Origin: Humibacter sp049446075
GTDB taxonomy: Bacteria > Actinomycetota > Actinomycetes > Actinomycetales > Microbacteriaceae
Direction: 5' to 3'
DNA length: 64,000 nucleotides
Assembly: GCF_049446075.1 (NCBI RefSeq)
Contig: NZ_JBMSEB010000001.1
Span: 806,001-870,000 of the forward strand
A program made the translations under genes and the position numbers. Under the pieces are notes generated by a model. That model was given only the letters and a program-made list of their open reading frames with translations, made no database searches and had not been told where the DNA came from. Positions 49,528-57,303 of this stretch are shown here, in pieces (position 1 is the stretch's first letter; the number at the start of each line of letters is the position of its first letter).

Positions 49528-50430
49528 TCAGATGATCGGAGGTCTGCCCGAGAGCGTCATGCGCAGCACCGTGCGCCACCGCATGGGACGCCGCTCACCC
49601 GGATCGTCACGCCAACCGGCCGCCCACCCGGCGAACCATGGACGGAGGGTGCGTGGTGCGCGGGCTGCACGCAGCAGCTGTATGACCGTCCAGGTCGCGA
49701 CATAGACGGGAACGAGCACCACGGGGAGATTTCGCCTGGCCACCCACACCCTGTTGCGGGCGTTGCGCCAGTAGAAGTCGGTGTGCCGTGTTGCCGCCAC
49801 GTTCGGATGCCTCGCCTCGAGGTCACCCGCGTACCACGCACGCCTGCCCTGATCCCATACCCGCCAGGCGAGCTCGATTCCCTCATGCGCGTAGAAGAAC
49901 GGGCCTGCCCAGCCACCGACCGACTCGAAGATCGCGCGGGGCATGACGATCGCTCCCTCGAGCAGGGAGAACACCGGACTGGACTCTGCGGGATCCCCTT
50001 TTCGAAGACGCGGTATCCAGCGCCTCGGCGGCTGGGAACCGTCGATGGTGCGAACGCGAGGCTGCAGCACGCCAAGCGTGCGGTCGGCGCGGAAACGCGC
50101 GATGGCATCCGCGAGGAAGGTCTCGCTTTCGACGTATTCGTCGTCGTCGAGGAAGAAGAGGAACTCGCCTGTCGTGCGCGGCACACCTGCATTGCGACCT
50201 GCAGGGATGCCGAGGTTCTCTGGCAACCCGAGCGCCGCCACCCCGGGCGGCAGTCCGGTCGGCTCCCATCCATTGCCGACGCAGACGATGTCGACCTCCA
50301 CGTCACGCTGAGCCAACACGGATGCCAGCGCGCGATTCAGTTCGGCCGGTCGCGTTCCCTGCGTGAGTACCACGACTCCCACGGTGGGGTGACCGGCGGC
50401 CGCATAGCTCCCGGGGGACGCCTCACTCAT
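49528..50430 (-). CDS. Family 2 glycosyltransferase
   Basis: A 300-residue GT-A enzyme: VGVVVLTQGTRPAELNRALASVLAQ opens the nucleotide-sugar-binding fold, the DxD-type metal motif is FLDDDEY, and GWAGPFFYAHEGIELAWRVWDQG holds the catalytic-base region (the ED-like E in HEGIE). A C-terminal hydrophobic stretch (VVLVPVYVATWTVIQLL) may attach it to the membrane. It follows the CDP-alcohol transferase gene after 31 nt, so both probably work on the same surface polymer. Confidence 0.87.
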   Translation of the reverse strand: MSEASPGSYAAAGHPTVGVVVLTQGTRPAELNRALASVLAQRDVEVDIVCVGNGWEPTGLPPGVAALGLPENLGIPAGRNAGVPRTTGEFLFFLDDDEYVESETFLADAIARFRADRTLGVLQPRVRTIDGSQPPRRWIPRLRKGDPAESSPVFSLLEGAIVMPRAIFESVGGWAGPFFYAHEGIELAWRVWDQGRRAWYAGDLEARHPNVAATRHTDFYWRNARNRVWVARRNLPVVLVPVYVATWTVIQLLRAARAPRTLRPWFAGWAAGWRDDPGERRPMRWRTVLRMTLSGRPPII

Positions 50431-50461
50431 GGCCTGGTCGCCTCAGCGGTGAGGACCACGG

Positions 50462-51271
50462 TCACGCCCGCAGCCGCCTGGAGCTCATGATCGCGACGAA
50501 ATGCCCGAGCAATCCGACGTTCGCGAACAGCAGCAGCACCACGAGGTAGACGCGTTCGGTCGCGGGGGAACCGGTGAACAGGGCTATCACCGCGACCACG
50601 AACGTGACGAGCGTGAGCTCGACCGAGTGGAACATGCGGTGGAACGGGAAGAACTTGACCGCGCGCCTGGCCAGCGCGATGAGGCGCTGCTGGGGGGCGG
50701 CATCCGCTTCGGCGTTCCCCAGGCGAGGCAGGCCGGCGTATGCGCGCGCAACCCTCGTCAGGTCGTTCAGGGCCTTGTTCAACACGAGAACGAGCGCTAA
50801 CCCCAGCCCCAGGGTCGTCCACAGATAGTCGTCTGGCGCCGTGAACGGCCATGCCGCGGCGCGAAGTCCGAGCGCGATGGCGATGAACGTCTCGGTCGTG
50901 TAGTGGCCGACGGCATCGAGGAAGTGACCCGCCGGGGATGAGCTGTTGCGCCACCTGGCCACTTCGCCGTCGCAGCAGTCGAAGAGCATCTGGACTTGCC
51001 CGAGCACGACGGCGAGAAGCGCTCCACCGATGCCGGGAATCAGGAGGGAGGCCGCAGTCAGCCATCCGGACAGGATCATGAACCCGGTGACGCCGTTGGC
51101 GCTTATCCGTGTCTTCAGCAGCGCCCAGGTGAGGTAGGGCGAGACGTCGCGCAGGTAGAGGTGGGCGGTCCAGTGCTCTGCGTTGCGTCGCTGGCGCACC
51201 TCCGGTGGCTGCGTGACCTCGCGCAACTCCGCGATGGACGCGGGCCGGCGCTGCGATTCCGAAGCCGACAC
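50462..51271 (-). CDS. CDP-alcohol phosphatidyltransferase family protein with altered motif
   Basis: A 269-residue, six-helix membrane protein. The family motif is D98-xx-D101-G102-xx-A105-R106 ... G115-xxx-D119, reading DCCDGEVARWRNSSSPAGHFLD, but the position of the last conserved Asp (residue 123, thought to be the general base) is His (LDAVGHYTTE). It would transfer an alcohol phosphate from a CDP-alcohol or phospho-alcohol to lipid or sugar. GTG at 51271 has GGGAGG upstream, 1 nt after the stop of the preceding glycosyltransferase gene. Activity with His in place of Asp is plausible but unproven. Confidence 0.82.
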   Translation of the reverse strand: MSASESQRRPASIAELREVTQPPEVRQRRNAEHWTAHLYLRDVSPYLTWALLKTRISANGVTGFMILSGWLTAASLLIPGIGGALLAVVLGQVQMLFDCCDGEVARWRNSSSPAGHFLDAVGHYTTETFIAIALGLRAAAWPFTAPDDYLWTTLGLGLALVLVLNKALNDLTRVARAYAGLPRLGNAEADAAPQQRLIALARRAVKFFPFHRMFHSVELTLVTFVVAVIALFTGSPATERVYLVVLLLFANVGLLGHFVAIMSSRRLRA

Positions 51272-51272
51272 G

Positions 51273-52334
51273 CTACCTCCCAGACCGGCTGTGCAGGTCG
51301 TGCGACAGCTCGAAGAACCCGCCGATGAAGCCGATCCCCCAACTCAGATGGATCGTCGGCACGACCACAATGAATCGCAGCATAGCGGCGATCCCGTCTT
51401 GTGAGCCGATGGTCAACGCGGCGACGAGTACGAACAGCAGGTAGAGAACCGGCACGGCGAACGCCAGGGTCAGCCACCCCAACGCTGCTCCGATGAGCAG
51501 ACCTGCGATGCCGAGCAGGCCGACGATGAGCGACGCTGCCAGCAGCACGACCAGCACCGGAGGGGCGAAGTAGCGTACGGAGTTCGCAGACGAGAAGCGC
51601 CGCACCAGCTCGCCTCGCCACATGCCGGTGGCGAAGAACTGGTTCATGAGCGAGCGGATGCTCGACCGTGGCTGATACGTCACCACCAGTTGCGGAGTGA
51701 ACCACACCGTTCCGCCGGTCGCCCGCAACCGCCTGTTGAGCTCCCAGTCCTGACCACGTCGTACGCCTTCGTCGAAGAGTCCGACTGCTTCCAGCCGGTC
51801 GCGGCGGAACGAGCCGAGGTAGGCGGTCTGGGCCGGGCCCTCCTTGCCGCCGACATGGTGCTGAGTGCCGCCGAGCCCGATGCGGGAACGGTAGGCGCGC
51901 GCGACGGCTTTCTCGAAGGGGGTAGTGCCGCGGGCATCCATGAGGCCGCCGACGTTGTCGGCGCCGGTGCGCTGCAGCGTGTCGACCGCGATGCGGGTGT
52001 AGTCGGGCGGCAGAAGTGAATGGGCGTCGACCCTGATCACGACCGGGTGCGAGGATGCCCTGATTGCCGCGTTCAACCCGGCCGAGGTGGACGCCGCCGG
52101 GTTGGCCACGACGCGCACGTTCGGGTACTCGCGCGACAAGGCGGCCAGGACGTCTTCGGTGCCGTCGTTGCTGGGCCCCACGGCCAACGTGATGTCGTAA
52201 GGACCGGTGTAATCCTGGGCCAGGAGGCGTTCGACGGCGGCTCGCACGTATGGTGCTTCGTTCAAAACGGGCATCACGTACGAGACACCGGGTAGTGCGC
52301 CCGTACCGGCGCCTGTACTGCTGGATTCGCCCAT
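51273..52334 (-). CDS. Family 2 glycosyltransferase with C-terminal membrane helices (ExoA-like)
   Basis: A 353-residue GT2: VSYVMPVLNEAPYVRAAVERLLAQDY, the acceptor VIRVDAHSLLPPDYT (DxH in place of DxD), FDEGVRRGQDWELNRRLRATGG (catalytic ED-like Asp) and QPRSSIRSLMNQFFATGMWRG (the QxxRW-like element). After residue 240, four hydrophobic helices anchor it in the membrane. This layout resembles succinoglycan-type ExoA. ATG at 52334 follows an in-frame GTG at 52337. First gene of the minus-strand surface-polymer cluster; TAGGCT is 26 nt upstream. Confidence 0.87.
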   Translation of the reverse strand: MGESSSTGAGTGALPGVSYVMPVLNEAPYVRAAVERLLAQDYTGPYDITLAVGPSNDGTEDVLAALSREYPNVRVVANPAASTSAGLNAAIRASSHPVVIRVDAHSLLPPDYTRIAVDTLQRTGADNVGGLMDARGTTPFEKAVARAYRSRIGLGGTQHHVGGKEGPAQTAYLGSFRRDRLEAVGLFDEGVRRGQDWELNRRLRATGGTVWFTPQLVVTYQPRSSIRSLMNQFFATGMWRGELVRRFSSANSVRYFAPPVLVVLLAASLIVGLLGIAGLLIGAALGWLTLAFAVPVLYLLFVLVAALTIGSQDGIAAMLRFIVVVPTIHLSWGIGFIGGFFELSHDLHSRSGR

Positions 52335-52449
52335 CACATCCGCTCGTCGAACCGTCGGCTCAGCCTATCAGCGCGGCGTGAGCGGACACCCGGCAGGTGC
52401 ACAGGAGGATGCCCGCGCAGTCGGCGTCTCGTGCGGCGCCGGACGACGA

Positions 52450-52532
52450 CGAAACCGCCGATCGAGTTCGTCGAAAGCCCCTGGCAAGGGGTCGCGACGC
52501 GCGCCTTCGGCGCTGCTCGATCGGCGGTTTCG
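52450..52532. other. 83-nt three-way-junction structured element
   Basis: The outer stem is a perfect 17-bp inverted repeat (52450-52466 and 52516-52532). Inside are two hairpins: CGTCG (52469-52473)/CGACG (52495-52499) extended by CCCCT/AGGGG around a GGCA loop (52478-52491), and GCGCC (52501-52505)/GGCGC (52509-52513) with a TTC loop. Only 2, 1 and 2 unpaired bases join the three stems. It starts 18 nt after the htrA stop codon on the minus strand. No T-run follows on either strand, so it is not a standard terminator. It could be an RNA processing signal, a small RNA, or a protein-binding cruciform. Confidence 0.7.
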
Positions 52533-52550
52533 GGCCGTTCAGCCGGTAGG

Positions 52551-54368
52551 TCAGTCGGTCGAGAGCGTTCCGAGCGTCACATCTGTCTGCTTCGCCTGGC
52601 CGCCGCGCACGTACGTGACAGTCGCCTTGCTTCCACCGGCCAGAGCCCGAACCTGCGCCGTGAGGTCGGTCGCATCGGTGATGGGCTTGCCGTCGAAGTT
52701 GGTCACGATGTCCCCCGCCTTCAGCCCGGCGTTCGCGGCAGCGCCGCCTGAGCTGACCGACTTGATCAAGGCACCGACAGTCGTGGCACTGGTGTCCGAC
52801 GTGGAGTCGGCGACCGTCGCGCCGAGCAGACCGCTGCTCGCCTTCCCGTCCTTGATGATGTCGTCCGCGACGCGCTTGGCCACGTTCGAAGGGATCGCGA
52901 ATCCGACGCCGATGCTTCCGGTCTGTCCGCTCGAGGCGCTGGACGAGCCCGCGCTCGCAATGGCGACGTTGATGCCCATGACCTGACCCTTGCCGTTCAG
53001 CAGTGGCCCCCCGGAGTTGCCCGGGTTGATCGCGGCATCCGTCTGGATGACAGGCAGCGAGATCGTGCTCTGCGTCGACGACTGACCGCTTCCGCCGTTC
53101 TGGTCGAAGTTCCAGAAGTTGAACGGGTTGCTGCCGTTGCCGCCGTTACCGCCGTTGTCCTGCTGGTCCTGCTTGGGCGCAGCGGACGACGCGATCTGGA
53201 TGCTCCGGTTCAGCGCGCTGACGATGCCGTTCGTCACGGTTCCGGCGAGGCCGAGCGGTGCGCCGATGGCGATCGTCGAGTCTCCGACATTCACCTTGTC
53301 GGAGTCCGTGAAGGTCGCAGGGGTGAGGCCGCTGGCTCCCTGCAGCTGGATCACCGCGAGGTCGAGCACGGGGTCGGTACCGACCACCTTAGCCTTGTAG
53401 ATCTTGCCATCATTGGTCGTGACGGTGACCGTCGGGCTCCCGGTGACGCCGTCGAGCGTGACCACGTGAGTGTTGGTGAGCACGTAGCCGTCCGAGCTCA
53501 GGATGATGCCAGAACCGGTGCCGGCCTCCTGGCTGCCCGACACATTGATCGTCACGACGCTCGGGCTCACCTTGGATGCCACGGCCGTGACGTTCGTCGC
53601 CGTCTGCGGGTTGTTCACCGTCACGTTCGTGGCGCCGGTGGAGGCCACAACCTTGCCACCGTTCGAGTTGGCAGCGTAGATGCCGACGACACCCGCTCCG
53701 ACGCCGCCGCCAAGCAGCCCCGCGAGTACGAACCCGGTGATGAGAAGCCCGGCCCTGTTGCTCTTACCGTCCTTCTGCTTGGCCGGCTTCTCGGTCGTCG
53801 CTGTCTGGGCACCGAGGCCCGGCTCCTGAGCGGCATAGGTGGGCTGGCCGAACGCGCCGTGCTGCGGCTGCGCGTGTCCGGGCTGCTGGGGCGAGTACTG
53901 GTACGCCCCGGCGTGCTGGCCGTAGGCCGGCTGTTGCGGGTACTGATACCCCTGCTGCGCCGCGTATGGGTTCTCCGTGCCTTGCGCCGCCTGGCCACTA
54001 CCCTGCGGGGACTGCGGGATGCCCGTCTGTGGTGCTGCGCCGTACGGCGGCAACTGCTCGGTCGGCTGCGTCTCGTTCAGCCCAGTCTCGTTCGATGGAG
54101 TCTCGTTCGACCCGGATTCAAATGGCCGGGTCTCGTTCGCGCTCGAGCCGTCGTTCTGCTGCGCGGCCGGCTGCACCGTCGGCTGCGTTGTCGTGTTCTG
54201 CTCGGTCGCGCCTGTTCTCGTGGAGACGCTGTCGCTCGACCCGGGCTGGGGCGCGGCTGTCTCCTCGCGTGCGTCGGATTGCGTCGCATCGGCAACCGAG
54301 TCCTGCGCGGCAGGCTGCTGCGGTGCCGTCTCCGGCGTCTCCGCGGGGTCCTTCGGTGTGTCGGTCAT
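52551..54368 (-). CDS. htrA: Membrane-anchored HtrA-type serine protease with PDZ domain
   Basis: A 605-residue protein. Residues 1-200 are cytoplasmic and low complexity (Gln, Pro, Thr, Ala, Tyr), followed by one membrane helix (207-231) and an extracellular trypsin-like domain with H301 (TNTHVV), D336 (LDLAV) and S452 (GNSGGP). A C-terminal PDZ domain runs from about 515 to 600 (LIKSVSSGGAAANAGLKAGDIVTNFDGKPI). HtrA proteases degrade or refold damaged exported proteins. A Gly/Asn-rich insertion (398-432) lies in the protease domain before the active serine. ATG at 54368 has GAAGGAG. Confidence 0.92.
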   Translation of the reverse strand: MTDTPKDPAETPETAPQQPAAQDSVADATQSDAREETAAPQPGSSDSVSTRTGATEQNTTTQPTVQPAAQQNDGSSANETRPFESGSNETPSNETGLNETQPTEQLPPYGAAPQTGIPQSPQGSGQAAQGTENPYAAQQGYQYPQQPAYGQHAGAYQYSPQQPGHAQPQHGAFGQPTYAAQEPGLGAQTATTEKPAKQKDGKSNRAGLLITGFVLAGLLGGGVGAGVVGIYAANSNGGKVVASTGATNVTVNNPQTATNVTAVASKVSPSVVTINVSGSQEAGTGSGIILSSDGYVLTNTHVVTLDGVTGSPTVTVTTNDGKIYKAKVVGTDPVLDLAVIQLQGASGLTPATFTDSDKVNVGDSTIAIGAPLGLAGTVTNGIVSALNRSIQIASSAAPKQDQQDNGGNGGNGSNPFNFWNFDQNGGSGQSSTQSTISLPVIQTDAAINPGNSGGPLLNGKGQVMGINVAIASAGSSSASSGQTGSIGVGFAIPSNVAKRVADDIIKDGKASSGLLGATVADSTSDTSATTVGALIKSVSSGGAAANAGLKAGDIVTNFDGKPITDATDLTAQVRALAGGSKATVTYVRGGQAKQTDVTLGTLSTD

Positions 54369-54553
54369 CTGTCGTTGCTCCTTCCAAGCACTACAAGCAT
54401 CCGCCGTCATGCTGGGCATGGATTATGGGCAATCTGTGAACGGACTAGAACATTCCCATGGTTTAGCAACGACGCATCGATCGCTCCGACGTGACCGGCA
54501 TCATGCCCGATGCCTGGTCATGCCCTTCGACATCAACGGATCCGCCGCAGCCC

Positions 54554-55348
54554 TCAGCAGCCCGGCCCTCGTGGATCGAGCTGACAGTTGCGCTGCACCA
54601 GAACCGTCTTCGCGTCGGCCGCGATGACGGTGAACGTCGGCGCGGACAGGGCCAGCGTACCCGGCACGTCTTGCCATGGCGCCGATCCGATGCGGTACTG
54701 CGCCGTGTATTGCACGCTGAGGCTGACGCCGTAACTGCCGGGCGCGGAGTAGACGTGACTGGTGGGCGTCGGGCTGAACTCGGGAAGACCGAGCTCCTTC
54801 CACGTTCTGCCGCCCGTGGCGGTTTCGGCACGGATGCCATCGCCGTAGTCCCACGAGAATGCCTGCGGCGTGAAGCGCACCGTCGCGGGCCGGCCCAGCA
54901 ACGAGCCGGACGCTGAATGCGTTCGAGGGTCGGCGACGAAATTCGTGTCGAGGCCGATGATCGCCCAGCCGTTCGGTTCCTCGCTGATCGTGGGCTTCTG
55001 AGGGTAGAACGACGCGAGGTCGGACATCGCGAGGCTGACCGGTTGGAACACCGCCTCGCCGGTGCAGATGCGCCCCTGTCCAACGCAGGCATCTGCGGCG
55101 GGTGGCCCGGGAGGCGCATTGCCGTCGGATGCCTGATCGTCGCGCGTCTCGCCTGCGCCGCCTCCGCCGCCGGTGTGACCCCCGATGTCGACGTGGTCCC
55201 CGTTGATGGAGCCGGTGGAGCAGCCGCCCGTGTATTGGCTCCAGCGACCGCAGCCCTCATCGCTATTAGCGCCGGCCAGCCCTGTGAAAGAGATGGCGAC
55301 TACAACTAGAGCGGCCGCTATCCCTCGCAATAGTCCTGCCCCGTCCAC
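54554..55348 (-). CDS. Secreted protein with PKD-like domain
   Basis: About 264 residues: a hydrophobic signal-like N-terminus (LLRGIAAALVVVAISFTGLAGA), a Gly-rich low-complexity part (GGHTGGGGGAGE), then a probable PKD-type beta domain (RFTPQAFSWDYGDGIRAETATGG, then SHVYSAPGSYGVSLSVQYTAQYR), the sequence HxY...PGxYxVxLxV being typical. Three cysteine pairs could form disulfides. The start is uncertain: GTG at 55348 overlaps the end of the preceding lipoprotein gene by 31 nt; TTG at 55408 or an internal TTG are possible. It is probably coexpressed with that lipoprotein. Confidence 0.65.
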   Translation of the reverse strand: MDGAGLLRGIAAALVVVAISFTGLAGANSDEGCGRWSQYTGGCSTGSINGDHVDIGGHTGGGGGAGETRDDQASDGNAPPGPPAADACVGQGRICTGEAVFQPVSLAMSDLASFYPQKPTISEEPNGWAIIGLDTNFVADPRTHSASGSLLGRPATVRFTPQAFSWDYGDGIRAETATGGRTWKELGLPEFSPTPTSHVYSAPGSYGVSLSVQYTAQYRIGSAPWQDVPGTLALSAPTFTVIAADAKTVLVQRNCQLDPRGPGC

Positions 55349-55875
55349 AGCATCCGGTCGACGACCACTAGCCGACTGTTGGATGAAGCCTGAAACCAGA
55401 CTTGCCAAGGAGTTCGTGTCTTCCTGTCGCCACTAACAACCGAGGTCCCATGACTGTCCACCACATCAACATTGCTCACGTCGTCGCACACAAAAATCGA
55501 TACGGGGATCTTCAGAGCCGGTTTGTAGAACGACAGACGCGCCGAGTCGAACTTGGTGTATCCAACCGTGTGCGCGCTATTTCTCTTGAATTCATCGGCA
55601 TCGCTCACTGCCTTCTTGAAAGCGTCGCCAGTTGAAACTTGTCGGAACGCCTCCCGTTCGGCTCCCCCACTAGCAAGAACTTCGTCAGTGACTTTCAAGT
55701 ACGCGGCGTAGGCATCCGTTGCGGCTTTGAGTGCCTCCTCGTCCGAGGCGAACAGCGGGCTGCGCGTCGCGGTCGGCGAAGGTGTCGGCGTCGGATTGCT
55801 CGGCGTGCACCCGGCGAGCGAGAGCGCGATGAGCGCAGCGAAGGCCGCAGCGGGCATCCGTCTGCGCAGCGACAT
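55318..55875 (-). CDS. Lipoprotein, unknown function
   Basis: A 185-residue lipoprotein: a basic start, hydrophobic segment and lipobox LSLAGC with C23, then a Pro/Thr-rich linker (TPSNPTPTPSPTATRS) and a folded part of about 140 residues (EEALKAATDAYAAYLKVTDEVLASGG ... TKFDSARLSFYKPALKIPVSIFVCDDVSNVDVVD) with an NTF2-like alternation of helix and strand. ATG at 55875 is leaderless: TACCGT lies 7 nt upstream. No family assigned. It overlaps the PKD-like secreted gene. Confidence 0.72.
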   Translation of the reverse strand: MSLRRRMPAAAFAALIALSLAGCTPSNPTPTPSPTATRSPLFASDEEALKAATDAYAAYLKVTDEVLASGGAEREAFRQVSTGDAFKKAVSDADEFKRNSAHTVGYTKFDSARLSFYKPALKIPVSIFVCDDVSNVDVVDSHGTSVVSGDRKTRTPWQVWFQASSNSRLVVVDRMLWTGQDYCEG

Positions 55876-55882
55876 GGACACC

Positions 55883-55888
55883 ACGGTA
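55883..55888 (-). promoter_or_regulatory. -10 box of leaderless lipoprotein gene
   Basis: TACCGT on the minus strand, GGTGTCC, then ATG at 55875. Confidence 0.45.
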
Positions 55889-56015
55889 GGGCACCCTCGG
55901 CAGGTCCGATTCTGTTATCCACAGCCCCATCTGTCGATCGAGGATCGGCGAAGCCGCACGTCACGGCGGCGGGGCATTAGCGTTGGGGAGCACCGCACCA
56001 CGAGGAGGAGGCACC

Positions 56016-57215
56016 ATGCCGTCGTTGATCCATGGCAACTGGCAACGAGCGGCGCACGGCGCAGGATTGCTCGGCCGCGACGGCGCCGTTTCGCCCACGA
56101 TCTTCGCGGAGATGAGCGCGCTCGCCACTCGCACCGGCGCCATCAATCTCGGGCAGGGGTTTCCGGACGAAGACGGTCCGGCCGAGGTGCTGGAGGCGGC
56201 CGTGCGAAGCATCCGGGACGGCGTGAACCAGTACCCGCCCGGCATGGGAATGCCGGTGCTGCGCGAGGCCATCGCCGAGCACCAGAAGCGCTTCTACGGT
56301 CTTACCGTCGATCCGGACCGCGAGGTACTCGTCACGGCCGGAGCGACCGAAGCGCTTGCGGCCACGCTGCTCGCGCTGCTCCAGGACGGCGACGAGGTGG
56401 TCACATTCGAGCCGTTCTACGACGCCTACGGGGCGACGATCGCGCTCGCAGGCGGCATCCATCGCACCGTGGCGCTGAGGGCTCCGGACTTCGAGCCCGA
56501 TCTCGAGGAGCTGCGCGCCGCCGTCACCGATCGCACCCGCGTCATCCTCGTCAATGACCCCCACAATCCCACCGGAGCCGTGTTCGGCCGCGAGACGCTC
56601 GAGACCATCGTGGAGCTGGCACACGCCCACGACGCGATCATCGTCACCGACGAGGTGTACGAGCACCTCACGTTCGATCGGCCGCATATCCCGATCGCGA
56701 CGCTGGCCGGCGGTCGCGACCGCACGGTGACCATCTCGTCGGGCGGCAAAACGTTCAGCACCACCGGATGGAAGATCGGCTGGGTCGTCGCTCCCCCGCC
56801 GCTCGTCACCGCGATCACCGCCGTGAAGCAGTTCCTCACCTACGTCAACGGTGCACCGTTCCAGCCCGCGATCGCGGCCGGGCTGCGGATGCCCGACTCA
56901 TTCTTCGCAGACATCGCCGCCACGCTGGCGGCCAAGCGCGACCTGCTGTCCGCCGGACTGGAGAGCGCCGGATTCGGCGTTTTCCCGTCGCACGGCTCGT
57001 ATTTCGTCGTGGCGGATGCCGCACCCCTCGGCTACACGGATGCCGTGGCCTTCTGCCGCGAGCTCCCCTCTCTCGCCGGCGTGGTCGCCGTGCCGATCAG
57101 CGCCTTCTGCGGACAACGAATGCGCGGCGAGGCGGAATCGCTCGTGCGCTTCGCGTTCTGCAAGCGGGTGGACGTGCTGGAGCGTGCAGCGGCGCAGCTC
57201 GCCGACCTGCGCTGA
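56016..57215 (+). CDS. PLP-dependent class I/II aminotransferase (DapC/KAT-like)
   Basis: A 399-residue fold-type I aminotransferase. AINLGQGFPDEDGP at the N-terminus, NDPHNPTGAVF (N184), VTDEVYEHLTF, the cofactor lysine K245 in SSGGKTFSTTGWKIGW, and a C-terminal VRFAFCKR with the carboxylate-binding Arg. This subgroup includes N-succinyldiaminopimelate aminotransferases, kynurenine and methionine aminotransferases. Lysine biosynthesis genes are not nearby, so the substrate stays open. ATG at 56016 has GAGGAGG; longer in-frame starts are unlikely. Confidence 0.9.
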   Translation: MPSLIHGNWQRAAHGAGLLGRDGAVSPTIFAEMSALATRTGAINLGQGFPDEDGPAEVLEAAVRSIRDGVNQYPPGMGMPVLREAIAEHQKRFYGLTVDPDREVLVTAGATEALAATLLALLQDGDEVVTFEPFYDAYGATIALAGGIHRTVALRAPDFEPDLEELRAAVTDRTRVILVNDPHNPTGAVFGRETLETIVELAHAHDAIIVTDEVYEHLTFDRPHIPIATLAGGRDRTVTISSGGKTFSTTGWKIGWVVAPPPLVTAITAVKQFLTYVNGAPFQPAIAAGLRMPDSFFADIAATLAAKRDLLSAGLESAGFGVFPSHGSYFVVADAAPLGYTDAVAFCRELPSLAGVVAVPISAFCGQRMRGEAESLVRFAFCKRVDVLERAAAQLADLR

Positions 57216-57303
57216 GCTGATTCGCCGCCTCGGCGGCCGCTCACCGCTCTTGCTCGCAGTGTCCGCCCCGGCCACAGCGGGTGCTCCGACCTTCGCAGGC
57301 CGC

